Below, piece by piece: positions 46,641-59,079 of a stretch of 64,000 nt of DNA (its first letter is position 1; the number at the start of each line of letters is the position of its first letter). The notes beneath the pieces were generated by a model. It did no database searches. It was given only the letters and a program-made list of their open reading frames with translations, and was not told where the DNA came from. Origin of the DNA: Micropterus salmoides (taxonomy: Eukaryota > Chordata > Actinopteri > Centrarchiformes > Centrarchidae); NCBI RefSeq assembly GCF_014851395.1, contig NW_024041150.1, positions 26,153,225 through 26,217,224 of the forward strand, given 5' to 3'. A program made the position numbers and the translations under genes.

Positions 46641-47671
46641 GGCTGTGTCCGAAATCATTCACTGCTCACTATACTGTATAGTCCACTAAATAGTGAGTTT
46701 GCCGTGTTGTAGTGCTATCTGAATGTATACTGAGGATTATTATACCCTAATAGAAAAAAGCACAGAGTGTACAACTAATGGTCACTAACCAAGCCATATC
46801 CACTATTGTGCATTGCAGTGATAGAAAAATGGTCCAAGTTATTTTGCAACTATTACAATACTTGTCAATAATAAACTGAAAAAATGTAAACATTATTATT
46901 TGTCTATTTTATATGAAGTCCATCAACTGCAGAACGCGTACATTTAACTCAAGTCTTATAACATGACATATACAGAGGTTTTTAAAAAAAATCTTTTTTT
47001 AATTCTCATTTCACGTGGCCTGTAAATATGTGGGAAAAAAAGGCAAACGTATAAGTAGAGTGGTATATTTTGATAAACCATTCAGTAAATGTCTGGCGAT
47101 TTGGTATATTATTGCAATAAAACAAAAAGAAATACCAATGTGCTGAAAAAGGGATTTGTGTCAAATGGAAATCACTGCATATTTAATGAAAAAATACCCT
47201 ATTTGCATATTAAAAATAAGAAACATAAACATTTGTTATTCAAAAAAAGCTTTTATTTATGCATACATTTAGTTTAGTTAAAATTTGCTGATAAATTTTC
47301 CATTTGTTTGAAATACAAATTTATAATTTGTGATTTTTTTTTAAACGTGTCTGATTAGAATATTGTGTTTTTTGCTGGTAATTGTCATTGTTGTGGTTGT
47401 TTACCATTGAAACCAAGAGTGAAGTGACTGTTTCATTTGATAAGAAAAGATTTTTTTTTTTTGGAATTGATGTAAGTGAACTGCATCCACTTTCTCATCC
47501 AGCTGTGTCTACAATCAACTGACATAAGCTTTGCAGCACAGGTAGGGGCAGTGTCCGAAAGTGTGGTTTTCATTTTGTTAGTGAGCTCTCTGTATACTGT
47601 AGTCCTCTACAAAGATTGACCTAGAGAGGGCGTAAGAAGTACTGAATGAGTGATGGTTTTCGGACACAGCC
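46641..47671. mobile_element. 1.03-kb TIR element flanked by CTA (Harbinger-like?)
   Basis: The left end GGCTGTGTCCGAAA and the right end TTTTCGGACACAGCC are perfect inverted repeats over 14 bp and then diverge. The flanks are CTA on both sides (46638-46640 and 47672-47674). A 3-bp duplication of T/A-rich type is the PIF/Harbinger habit; hAT would give 8 bp. The interior is AT-rich, with no transposase and a T10 run at 47451. It is a non-autonomous element. Confidence 0.72.
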
Positions 47672-47674
47672 CTA

Positions 47675-48263
47675 GAGTGTCTCCAACATGGATTAGCAGC
47701 AGAACATGAAACAATAGCAGCAAAACTTTTAAGAAAACAGTCATACTCAACACGTTTTGGAGTGGTGACAATTTACTGCCTGATAAAGCTTTCCCTGAAT
47801 ATTGTCCAATATAACTTTCAATCTGCTCAAACATAACTTGCATGTGTCTAGCTTACTACCAAAACTATTTACCTAATCCAGCATTACTTCCAAGACCAAG
47901 GAGATGACATGCAAATTTTTGCCCGGAACATGCAGCTTAGCTTAAGTGATTTAGCAGGATATGTAAGAAACCATCAAGACCATATTTACTCTTTTACATT
48001 GTTCATGTTGTAATTTTAAGCCTTGAAAAAGTCAGCCAAAGACAGCGTTTTAAACCACCCAGCTAACATTATTTTAAATCACTAGCTAGCAACAGCTGAT
48101 AAAATCTGCTAGCAACAGTTGTCATTTCAGCATTTCAGCCATTATGCCACTTAAGAATGAGAAGCCTGCTTTTTTCTATCTCTGTCAGAAATCAAAGACC
48201 CAGTGTTTAAAACATTTCAAGGAATTTTGAGTGGTGAATTTGCCTGCCGCCTTTTCGCCCGAT
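47675..48263. other. Non-coding stretch
   Basis: No recognised feature; CTAGC-containing words recur near 48080-48120. Confidence 0.5.
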
Positions 48264-48338
48264 GTCAGCTGGGTTTGGCTCCAGCCCCCCACGACCCTGT
48301 ACGCAGGATAAGCGGTCGACGATGGATGGATGGATGGA
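48264..48338. repeat. ATCCATCC-type dispersed repeat, copy 2 (inverted fragment)
   Basis: CAGCTGGGTTTGGCTCCAGC, ACGACCCTGTACGCAGGATA and a GATG(GATG)n end: the inverse of the first 75 bp of the repeat at 37500-37735. Confidence 0.8.
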
Positions 48339-50623
48339 ATTTGCCTGCCATTATTTTTGTAAACTTCACAGTTAAGATCCTGATGGGACTTGGCATGCCT
48401 GTAGTGCACTGTTAAGCAAGAGACCTCTTCAAAATTCATTCCAGTGTTGATGCCAAAGGCCTTGCTGTTATAATCATCATGTCAGAAGCATATTTTCCTC
48501 CCCTAATAAAAATACAACCATGCGAGATCCGTGACCAATGACTTGATGTTGATGTATTATGATTAATTTCACATCTGGTCACAGGAGTGATTATAGTATT
48601 GATGTAGTCACTGTCAATTTGACATGGATATAATAGCAACAGTGGTTCTCGGCAAATGATGACATTATTAACCATAGACGAAACAAGGAAAGATTAGTGT
48701 TTGCCAAGGCTGCCTGACAGTATGTGTGGTACATTTTCCTGTGGGCCTATTGTGTGTGATTTTCTTTGTCAAAGTTTTCTCACTAGGTTGCATTACAGGT
48801 GGTTCGCTGCAGTCTTTTCTTGTATCATCCTAAAACTTGGGATACAACATGGGGATGATATAGTTTCAGAGAACATAAGGAAATAACTATTTCACTTTAT
48901 CAGGGCTTGACACAAAGGTTATAGACTAATAATATTAAAAAATATATATGTATAATGATCTGATGTTGATATTAAGAACTATTCTTACTGGTTTAGAAGT
49001 CTTCATTTCTCATTTTATTAAGAAGAGCTTTCTCATATTTGTTAAAAAAATATGCACTGAAACATTATTTTACCAGTAACCACAGGACAGAGGAGAAGTT
49101 GCCAGAGGCAGTCTAAAGATCCTGCAGAACTACACCAATTACCACACATTTCCTCTAGCTTGGCACTTTGTGCTTTGGACAGAGTCATCACAGAGCCAGG
49201 ACAGAATAAATTAAGACAAACTTTGAGCCTTGCTTTTCCCAGCACAGATGATAATTTTCCAGGCAATTAAGATGAGCTGCGCTTTAGAAGGTGGGGTCAG
49301 TGCATGCTCATGGGAAACTAGTGTGATAAAACCAGCACAGTGCTGTTGTAAAATGCTGCTTGTCAGCTGTCCTACAAGCTTGGGTAATTGACCCAGCTTT
49401 GAGACAGATCACTGATATCAAAGAGTCATTAAGTTCTTTAAAATTAGGTTCCCTAATGAAATGTTTGCTAAATGCTGCATTTTTAAAAGAGTGTCTGTAA
49501 CATTTCTGATGTTATCTATCTCAACGCCACTGACACTGTTATGCACAGTACCTTGTTTGACCAAACCAAATGGTCAATTTAACATGATCATGTTTATTGC
49601 TACATTAACACTGAAAGCATATACTGCCAATTATTGTTACAGGATAGCAACCCATGCTATATTATAACAGTAGGGTTTTGTAGTAGAATACTCATACTTG
49701 GAAATACCTTTAAGCATGATGCCAATCCCTCACAAATGAAAAGTTACATTCATAAGCTATAAATCATCATCATCGCTCAATTTAATGTTCACAGGGATTT
49801 CGCTGCTACAGCCTTACTAGGTCATATGACTAAGCTAGCTTGTGAATGTGGCTAATGTTAGCTGATAGTAGCAAACATTATATTGTGACTGACACTACTG
49901 AGTCAGTTTAAAACGTCTTGACTCTTCTTTACTTGTGTTACACTTACACTACATTTAGTATGTCACAGATAGGCCAAAGATGATTAAAGGAATTGACTAG
50001 AAAATATTGTGGGAAGATTCTGTCCACAGTGGCCACCGTTTACATGGCGGACATTTTTAAAGCTTTTCAGTTGTTTCCTGTCCTTCCTGAATAAATTAAC
50101 TCACTATTAAAGTTCTGTCCAGTCACATTGCACCACTAGGGCAGGGCAATGTTCTTGCTTTACTATTAGAAGTAACCTCACAGCATGTTATGCAAATCAG
50201 TGTAAAGATATGTCCAACGGTACAGGAGGCACTACTACTGCAGCTGGAGAGCCAAGTAGTTGGACACTGCTTTAGTTGGATAATTGCTGCCATACAAGTT
50301 GTAGTGCAAAAGTTATAGATTTGGATTGAGGTGTTAACAGTGCCTGTCATTAATTAGATTAACAGCTTTTTGAACCAGACCCTTTTAGTATGATGTTTCC
50401 AATCATTTATGATCAACCACTTTGCTGCATCTTCTCATTAGGTTTAACACAGCCTAATAGATCAATTTTAACTAAAAATAAATAGCATAAACTAGCATAG
50501 CATAAGGTCTTAGTGCAGTCAACCAAGCCATATCTAAAAGTAAAAAAATAACAGCTTTCTATGAGGTTTATTTGATTTTAATTTGTTTCCTGCATCTGAT
50601 GCAAATCTTTTAATGTGTGCACC
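48339..50623. other. Unique non-coding stretch
   Basis: No recognised gene or repeat over about 2.3 kb. Confidence 0.5.
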
Positions 50624-51070
50624 AGGCTGTTGCGGATGTTCTACCAGTCTGTAGTGGGCAGTGTCATCTTCTTTGCTGTGGTGTGCTGGTGAGGTGGCAT
50701 CAGGACATGTGGCGCCAACAAACCAAGCTGGTGAGGAAGGCCAGCTCAGTGGTGGTGATGGAACTGGACAGTGTGGAGGCAGTGACTGAGAGGAGGATGA
50801 AAGGGAAGCTGAAAACCATCATGGACAACCCCTCTCATCCTTTCTATGCTGAGCTGAGGCAGCTCAGGAGCTCCTTCAGCCCCAAAGCGCTTCGGAGGCT
50901 CATTTGTGGTCATATCTCATAGCTCATATCTGGTTGTAAATAATTATTATTGATTGTATAGTGTAAATAGTGTGTTGATAGTTCTACAAAACTGCATCTG
51001 TTCTTTTATATCCCTTTGTGCTGCTATGTTGACCTAAATTTCCCCCACAGGGGATTAAATCTTATCTTAT
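50624..51070 (+). pseudogene. 3' end of a Rex1-type LINE reverse-transcriptase ORF
   Basis: One frame starts LLRMFYQSVVGSVIFFAVVCW and another continues KLVRKASSVVVMELDSVEAV, TERRMKGKLKTIMDNPSHPF and LRQLRSSFSPKALRR. These are the C-terminal blocks of Rex1/Babar LINE proteins of teleosts. The stop after VVCW and the frame change show it is dead. The 3' UTR ends TTTCCCCCACAGGGGATTAA then ATCTTATCTTAT, the oligonucleotide-repeat tail style of Rex1. It is 5'-truncated: the reverse-transcriptase catalytic core is absent. Subfamily from memory. Confidence 0.82.
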
Positions 51071-52564
51071 GAAGAGCCATTAGCTAAATAAAATGTGACA
51101 AAGAGCCTCACAACTTCCATTTTATGAATAGAACACAATAGTTTTCTATCTTTTGAGTTTAGTGTTGTTGAAAGCACATTTATCCCAGTTTATGAAGATT
51201 TAAACAACTGGTCAATGGCCAACATTGACCAGCATTGATTACTGTCAAGCACGGTAGTTGATTTCTCACAATGAAATTTATTGTAATTAAAGAAACAACA
51301 TTTTACTAGGGTCTGGCTTGAAAAACAGTGAACCTTATTTCCACATCTGTCTCCAAACTGTTGGATCATGCTCTGTTTATAATTGAACACAGATGACTCA
51401 AAACAGCATCCCTTATCAGGCTTGCATTTAAGCACTTGAAAGATGCTTCCTTTGGAACCGAAATGGATCAGAATTAAATGCAACATTCACTTCATGTGTG
51501 GATGTGATGCATGAAACAAAGAACCCGCCAATATGTATCAAAGGAAACATAAAAGTGTAACAACCTTCACTGGGGCTGGCTCCTGCAAACATTCACCATC
51601 TGTTTGATGGAATCCTGTATTGGCAAACTCACAAACCACAACCGAGCCAACATAGCTGTCTCCCAGAATGCAACAGCCATGCTGTGTACATTTATTGTCT
51701 TGTGTTTAATAAAAAAAAAGCGCAGTCCCTCCTCCTGCGTATGTATATGAACACTCCTGTCAAGCCTAAGGAGAACTTTGAAAAAAATAGACAACAGAGT
51801 GATACATTTTGGCATCAGTTTGTATGACAACAAACAATGCAACACATAATTTTTTAGAATTCTGGATTGACAGATGCATGCCACACTAACCACTTTTATA
51901 CATTATATTCCTGAATTTAACATTTGCATGAGTTGCAGTGGTCCAAGAGATAGCAGGTAGACCCATAGGGACGGGCTCTAAGAATGCCAATGTTGGTCTG
52001 GCTGTTCATCACTTTTGTCCTGCTAAAATATCACGATAATTACTTACTATTGCAATTTGTGTGGACATTCAAGGTCCCAAAAGAATGAAACCTGACTTTG
52101 ATGATCCCCTGACTTTTCCTCTAGAGCCACATGGTTGACAATTTTGATTTTAACATGAATCCAACCAGGGCACCTTGGTTTTACTTTAGTTGTGAAATGG
52201 GCTTTTCACCAAAACACAAAGCCATTCATTAAACTCATGCACATATTTTAAAAATCTAAACAATGTTTGAATTTGTGCTTTGAGTGATGTCACCTGAAGG
52301 ACACTGATTACAGGCAATGTTAAATACAGGTGAGTGAAAGAGAGGGAGCCTGAAACTGCCATGTTTAAATGAGCTTTGATGGTGTGAAAATACCATTTTC
52401 AAAATTGTTACAACTTTGCCATGCATATTTTCAATATTGTCATTGATATTTTTAAATCAAAACTAAAATCTAGATAATGAAGTGTTGAAAATTGCCCTTT
52501 GTGGCCCACATGAATTTGGAGTAAAGTTCCACCAACACTCTTTTCACTATTATACTATCTTTGT
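51071..52564. other. Unique non-coding stretch
   Basis: No recognised gene or repeat. Confidence 0.5.
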
Positions 52565-52640
52565 GTCTGTAAAGCACTTTGAATGACTGTAGTGTTTGGA
52601 AAGTGCTATATAAATAAATTTTCCTTTACTTGCCTTTCCT
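52565..52640 (+). repeat. Teleost retroelement 3' tail, copy 4
   Basis: TGTAAAGCACTTTGAATGAC followed by AAAGTGCTATATAAATAAAT and a CCTTTACTTGCCTTTCC tail, plus orientation. Confidence 0.7.
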
Positions 52641-53470
52641 TACTCTTATCAACATTCCTGAAGGTTACCAAGAGTTCAAAAAACACACAGAAAGCAAAAA
52701 CTCCAACACATCCTTTCATTGTTCACAGGCATGCTGAGATGTTCCAATTTGGTAGTTTCACGTTTGAACGAGACACCAAGGACCAGCTCATGCATATATC
52801 GAGCATACAGCACAGAGTTTTGTAGACATAGCTTCGTTAAGTGGAAAAAAAAAACTGTAAAAAGCTTCTTTCTCCGAGGGGGGTTCCTGATATAATAGAC
52901 TATTGCTTTCTACAGTACAGATTATCCCAGAAGAGAAGACGCGGCTGCTCTACCATTATCTTAGGTTCCGTCTGGGCTTCCTTCTGCTTGTAGTCATAAC
53001 CCAACACATTTCACTCATCTTCCATGTTAAATAATTTAGCAGCACAAACCACATTAATGGGGAGCATCCATCTCTGGCAGATGAGAGGTGGAGAGTGGTT
53101 ATTTATGTACAATATCAGCTGGGGAATTAAGCATTGTGTTTCAAATGAAGAAGGGTTGAGGGGAAAAGAATGGGGATTTGAACTGGGTTGGCTGCAAGGT
53201 TGCTTTTGCAGTGCAAGAACATGTTCAAAATAAACACGGGGACATATTAAACAAACAGATTGTGATATTTAAACTTGTCCCATGCATTTTGGGAACACTG
53301 ACATGTAGTTCCATCAGCCAACTCACATGGAAAGTGTTTATATTTCTAGAGTACATATATAGAGTTTATACCGGCTCTAGCTTCGTCACAGAGTTATGCC
53401 CAGAGAAGAATGAGAGTCACGGTAATAAAACCCCTTCAAAACCACATTAAATGCACAGCCCCATGCAAGC
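52641..53470. other. Unique non-coding stretch
   Basis: No recognised feature. The frames at 53024-53450 are short and unsupported. Confidence 0.5.
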
Positions 53471-53472
53471 TA

Positions 53473-54985
53473 CACTGCTCAAAAAAATAAAGGGAACACT
53501 TAAACAACACAATGTCAATCACACTCCTGTGAAATCAAACCGTCCACTTAGGAAGCAACACTGATTGACAATCAATTTCACATGCTGTTGTGCAAATGGA
53601 ATAGACAACAGGTGGAAATTATAGGCAATTATCAAGACACCCCCAATAAAGGAGTGGTTCTGCAGGTGGTGACAGACAGGTCACAGACCACTTCTCAGTT
53701 CCTATGCTTCCTGGCTGATGTTTTGGTCACTTTTGAATGCTGGCGGTGCTTTCACTCTACTGGCAGCATGAGACGGAGTCTACAACCCACACAAGTGGCT
53801 CAGGTAGTGCAGCTCATCCAGGATGGCACATCAATGCGAGCTGTGGCAAGAAGGTTTGCTGTGTCTGTCAGCGTAGTGTCCAGAGCATGGAGGCGCTACC
53901 AGGAGACGGGCCAGTACATCAGGAGACATGGAGGAGGCCGTAGGAGGGCAACAACCCAGCAGTAGTACCGCTACCTCCGCCTTTGTGCAAGGAGGAGCAG
54001 GAGGAGCACTGCCAGAGCCCTGCAAAATGACCTCCAGCAGGCCACAAATGTGCATGTGTCTGCTCAAACGGTCAGAAACAGACTCCATAAGGGTAGTATG
54101 AGGGCCACAGGAGGGGGTTGTGCTTACAGCCCAACACCATGCAGAACGTTTGGCATTTGCCAGAGAACACCAAGATTGGCAAATTTGCCACTGGCGCCCT
54201 GTGCTCTTCACAGATGAAAGCAGGTTCACACTGAGAACGTGACACACGTGACAGAGTCTGGGGACGCTGTGGAGAACGTTCTGCTGCCTGCAACATCCTC
54301 CAGCATGACCGGTTTGGCGGTGGGTCAGTAATGGTGTGGGGTGGAGAGATCCTCAGACCCCTTGTGAGACCATATGCTGGTGTGGTTGGCCCTGGGTTCC
54401 TCCTAATGCAAGACAATGCTAGACCTCATGTGGCTGGAGTGTGTCAGCAGTTCCTGCAAGAGGAAGGCATTGATGCTATGAACTGGCCCGCCCGTTCCCC
54501 AGACCTGAATCCAATTGAGCACATCTGGGACATCATGTCTCGCTCCATCCACCAACGCCACGTTGCACCACTGTGCAGGACTGTCCAGGACTGTCCAGGA
54601 GTTGGCGGATGCTTTAGTCTAGGTCTGGGAGGAGATCCCTCAGGAGACCATCCGCCACATCATCAGGAGCATGCCCAGGCGTTGTAGGGAGGTCATACAG
54701 GCACGTGGAGGCCACACACACTACTGAGCCTCATTTTGACTTGTTTTAAGGACATTACATCAAAGTTGGATCAGCCTGTAGTGTGGTTTTCCACTTTGAT
54801 TTTGAGTGTGACTCCAAATCCAGATCTCCATGGGTTGATAAATTTGATTTCCATTGATAATTTTTGTGTGATTTTGTTGTCAGCACATTCAACTCTGTAA
54901 AGAAAAGAGTATTTAATGAGATTATTTCATTCATTCAGATCTAGGATGTATTATTTTAGTGTTCCCTTTATTTTTTTGAGCAGTG
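53473..54985 (+). mobile_element. Tc1-like transposon, family B, end to end (1513 bp)
   Basis: Both ends are present: a perfect 28-bp terminal inverted repeat starting CACTGCTCAAAAAAATAAAG (53473-53500 and 54958-54985), flanked by TA on each side (53471-53472, 54986-54987), the Tc1/mariner target. A single transposase gene lies between, broken as described separately. Perfect inverted repeats with a lightly damaged gene indicate a fairly young insertion. Such ends could still be mobilised by an intact enzyme of the same family elsewhere. Confidence 0.93.
53768..54727 (+). pseudogene. Tc1-like transposase, family B, broken
   Basis: From ATG 53768 the frame gives MRRSLQPTQVAQVVQLIQDG, ARRFAVSVSVVSRAWRRYQE and RRHGGGRRRATTQQ, the paired-like helix-turn-helix and GRRR-type hook, then an in-frame TAG (53963-53965, CAG in the family as I recall it). 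Downstream all three catalytic residues can be found: Asp in LFTDESRFT (54213-54215), Asp in MQDNARPH (54412-54414) and Glu in NPIEHIW (54517-54519), with 34 residues between the last two (DD34E). They are out of frame with the start. The damage comprises a small deletion near 54090, a deletion of roughly 100 bp after GGTGTGGGGTGG (about 54344) and a tandem duplication of GGACTGTCCA near 54580. It encodes no active enzyme. Confidence 0.92.
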
Positions 54986-54987
54986 TA

Positions 54988-57388
54988 TTACATGGAATCT
55001 ACAAGCCTTTGTGGCCATATGGCAACAAAACAAATCTGCCAGTGCAGTTTATATACTATCTAAGTGAAATTCATAACTCTGCGCCCAGCAGTCCACCTGA
55101 TATGCAGCAGCAGGCTTAGACACGTAAGCTATCGAGCAGATAATTATTTACTTACATGTTACACTCTCAAAAATTCATGACTAGGAGCAGACTGTTCTTG
55201 TGAAATGTTCTGTAGCGATGACAAGCAGGAATTCACAATTAAAACCGATACAAATACTGCACAAAAATAGATGACAGCAGCAAAGCAGCAGAAATTACCA
55301 TCCAGCAAATGCCATGATGTTGCCCACATGCAGAGCAATAAAAACAGCCAGTAGCCTCAGCATCCTCATAGCTTTCTCATATTACCTAAGAACACAAAAC
55401 AGCAAGAGTTTACCGCTGTTTTACATTTATTTACTGCAGTTTGCAATCAGCAGAAGACTGGAAAAGGCACTGGAGAAAAGCACGTGCTAATTAGTTTTAA
55501 TATTATATTATAAATTATTTTGTTTAAAAGTCAGCCAAGTTTAGAGAAAGGAGACAGTCATAAATCTAGCCTTGCAGTTCTGGACAAACCAAAGGATTGG
55601 GACACATTCTGTATGCAACTAGTATCCCTGAGCATGCAGCGTTCCTCTCCATGATGCTGGGTCCAACTCAGAGGATTAAGATACAGAAACTGAGGTACGG
55701 CAAGCTCTTACCAAAGGTTTGCATCTACTTTTACATACAACAAGTAAAATTTGAACCTATCATGCTCGATCTGGGTGTGAACTGCATTCTTTGATGCCAG
55801 TTTAGTAGGAGTTGTCATTTGTCAATGGACTACAAGTTGTCATCAGTCTACTCCCTAACACTACTCCCAAGTACACTTACAAATGCCCTACAGAGGGATT
55901 GAGGAGGCACCCTTATTAGACTCTTCATCTGTAATTAACCTAAGATCCATCCTCGCCCCATCATCATGCTAATGAGCAATCAAATACTCTTGAGTGATTT
56001 GTAATGTGCACACGCCATCAATCATAGTGCATGAATAGAATCTGGCTCCAATCATAGTTTTTCTTATTGATGATGCATTAGGGTAGTGTTGGTTATTCAA
56101 AGGTTGTCTCTCTGTTTACCATTTAACATGGTATTTAAACAAATTTCATTACTAAAAAGTGCTTAAACTTCTGATTTTAGACCCAAATTGGTTGCCCCTG
56201 AATTATTTTAGTATCCAGCCTAATTTCTGCCAGATCCGTTGTTCTTTCAAGGGGCTTGCGACCCCTGATCAATTGCCTGAATGATCAACCAGTTGTCAAT
56301 CGGTTGGATTTCCAGCATGTCATGCCATTTTTTGCTGTCAAAAGATCCACGTTCATGGTCTTGTTTGAATAAACTTTATTAGAATTGTCAATGGACAAAA
56401 CCAACCGTGGGTTCTGTGTTTACATTCAAGCAAAAATTTGCTTTTTTACATTATCTTGAGTGGCTTTTGCATTCTCACCTAATTTTGGTTTCACTTTCAC
56501 ATTCTGAGCTGCCCTCACCACCAGAGGACTCCTTTTAACACAAACCATGCTGAACATGATGTGTGGGCACATTATATCTGTGTGAAAATCAGTTTCAACC
56601 AGTATGCCCTTTTGAACAAATCTGGGTATTTTTCAGTGAAGGTTTGGACACATGCTGCAGGAAAGCAAAGCTTTGACTTTTGGCTGCATTAGCTGCTCTA
56701 TCATTCAGCAGCCGCACACACTTCAGCAGGAGCTACATTATAGTAATTGATATTTGCATCCGGAGACTGTTAAGTAAAACAACTATTCTGGCTCAAGGCA
56801 GGAGGATTTCCCTGAAATGTAAATGGAGCTCAAAGAAGGTTGGAAGTGATTTAAGAGTCTGTGACATCCACACTGTTGTGCTAAGTCAGTGAAAGTCCAG
56901 GGCGCCAGGTCTGTCTCCCTCTCTCGCACTCTTTGCTCTCTCCATCACTGTCTCTCTTTTTCTATCCCGCCTTCTCCATTTCCCTCTTAAGGCAGCTGCC
57001 ATTACTCAGACTCTATCTTAATCCTTTCTGAGTACACAGACACACACACATACAGCCACAAGCACATGCATGCACACATACAAGCACATCCTCACACTGG
57101 AAATCACAAAAGGCATTTGCTAAAAGTATGAACCTGTTAATCGTCTCTTGGACTTTAAGGTGGCAGCTCAGACTGAGAGCTAAGCAAAGACCAAGTGGGA
57201 TGCTACGTAGGCAGACAGAGTTATTAGAAGGGCATTTGGTTTCACTACTGTATTAATCACTGAAGCACAATGAGAGAGGGTAATTTACTGTTTGAAAAAC
57301 TATTGTTTCAGCTATGTGATCCAAATAATAAAGACAGGCTAGGACGGCAAACATTGCAATTAGTTTCCACGGCACACACTGTGGAACA
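54988..57388. other. Unique non-coding stretch
   Basis: No gene recognised. A pyrimidine-rich CTCTCTCT zone lies at 56915-56965, and an imperfect CA-rich zone at 57040-57100. Confidence 0.5.
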
Positions 57389-57390
57389 TA

Positions 57391-58204
57391 CACTGAACAA
57401 AATTATAATCGCAAAACTTTTGTTTTTGCCCCCATTTATCATGAGCTGAACTCAAAGAGCTAAGACTTTCTCTGTACACAAAAGGCCTCTTTCTCTCAAA
57501 CATTGTTCACAAATCTGTCAAAATCTGTGTTAGTGAGCACTTCTCCTTTGCCGAGATAATCCATCCACCTCACAGCTGTGGCATATCTAGATGCTGATCA
57601 GACAGCCTGGGTATTGCACAGGTTTGCCTTAGGCTGGCCACAATAAAAGGCCACTCGAAAATGTGCAGGTCTATCACACAGCACAATGCCACATATGTTG
57701 CAAGTTTTGAGGGAGCGTGCAATTGGCATGCAGACTGCAGTAATGTCCACTAGAGCTGTTGCCCGTGAACTGAATGTTCATTACTCTACCATAAGCCATC
57801 TCCAAAGGCGTTTCAGAGAAATTGGCAGCACATCCAACCGGCCTCACAACCGCAGACCACGTGTAACCACACCAACCCAGGACCTCTATATCCAGCATCT
57901 TAACCTCCAGGATCGTCTGAGACCAGCCACCCGGACATCTGCTGCAACAATCGGTTTGCAGAACCAAAGAATTTCTGCACAAACTGTCAGGAACCGTCTC
58001 AGGGAAGCTCATCTGCATGCTCGTCATCCTCATCGGGGTCTCAACCTGACTGCAACTTCGCACAGCCATTAAAGAGAAGTGGACCAACATTCCACAGGCC
58101 ACAATCAACAACCTGATCAACTCTATGTGAAGGAGATGTGTTGCACTGTGACGCAAATGGTGGTCACACCAGATACTGACTGGTTTCCGGACACCCTGGA
58201 CCAG
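57391..58204 (+). mobile_element. Tc1-like transposon, family A, internally deleted and 3'-truncated
   Basis: It starts with TA then CACTGAACAAAATTATAATC, the same terminus as the fragment at 14146. The long 5' terminal repeat (about 200 bp, to the AATAAAAGGCCACTC zone) is followed by a transposase start at 57686. The sequence breaks off after ACTGACTGGTTTCCGGACAC with no 3' terminal repeat, so this copy cannot transpose even with enzyme supplied. Confidence 0.88.
57686..58179 (+). pseudogene. Tc1-like transposase, family A: DNA-binding domain kept, catalytic domain deleted
   Basis: A 128-residue frame from ATG 57686 holds both helix-turn-helix subdomains: VLRERAIGMQTAVMSTRAVA, RELNVHYSTISHLQRRFREI, the hook NRPHNRRPRVTTPTQD, then RISAQTVRNRLREAHLHARH. 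After GLNLT the sequence jumps, near 58051-58062, to wording from the end of the gene (TGGACCAACATTCCACAGGC), so the part with all three catalytic residues, roughly 700 bp, is gone. The join falls at similar GCAxxTTCG words, which suggests a short-homology deletion. The C-terminal remnant is out of frame and has a stop. No stop interrupts the DNA-binding part. Confidence 0.88.
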
Positions 58205-58261
58205 ATTGTTATGGCAGTCATTACTTACAAATACAGGAGACGAAGATGCAAGTCAAAACAT

Positions 58262-58800
58262 TGTTAAGTTGGCTGAGTACAGAGGCAGGTAAAACAGAGG
58301 TGTGGGCCCAAATGCAGAACCTATAGTTATTGATGCAGTAAATAGGAATTTATTTAAACTCAACAGAAATTTAGGCTTACATGCAACCAGAATGGGGTGA
58401 ATACAGAGCACGGACAGAACACTCAACTTACAATGATGAGGATGTGACAAGGACTGAACAAAACTGAGCACATTAAGTACAGGGGAAAACGAGCAGGGAA
58501 TGAACAGTGGAAACACATCAGGATAATCAGGCAACAGGAAATAAAGATAGACAACGAACACCAGGCAGCGACGATTTCAAAGGAAACCAGGAACTACAAT
58601 AAAGCTAGCAACAACACATAAGGACAAATGTAATAAAATGCAACAGAGAACATGGAACAGGAGTATTCGTAACAAACAAAACCTAACTGAGAACACAGAG
58701 GCAGTAAATGATAAACACTAACACACACTGGGAGGAAACTAAACAAGAATACAACAGGAAATAATAAAACCTAAACCACAAACTATGACAAACAGCCGAG
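58262..58800. repeat. A-rich dispersed repeat (GGGCCCAAATGCAGAAC start)
   Basis: GTGGGCCCAAATGCAGAACC, then a long AACxGGAAAC-type A-rich stretch to about 58800. I recall this wording from a frequent teleost repeat, possibly the inverse of a LINE 3' region. The boundaries and class are uncertain. Confidence 0.4.
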
Positions 58801-59079
58801 CTTAAATGACAGACCAAATCTGGTCTAAGTGTACAGCCACCGCTGAGACAGAACACCGCGATACTGCTACCTAAAGTCAGCCTCTTAAGAACAGATGCTG
58901 TGGTACATACCTGCACTTATGGAGAATGTTTGTGCCGCAGAGCTGGGTGAAGGAAATTACTTTGAGGTTTACTCACTCTAAAACCACAAATAGTCATTTT
59001 GAAAAATTTCTGTTCATGTGCAGAGTAAGCATAGAAATGATGAGATGTTATTTTTATTGAATGATTTTATGTAATTTTT
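58801..59079. other. Short non-coding stretch
   Basis: No feature recognised. Confidence 0.5.

Noticed and set aside
53831..54416. Minus-strand frames of 138 and 114 codons
   Set aside because: Antisense shadows of the Tc1 family B transposase.
57674..58156. 160-codon minus-strand frame
   Set aside because: Antisense shadow of the Tc1-like transposase, which has clear helix-turn-helix motifs on the plus strand.
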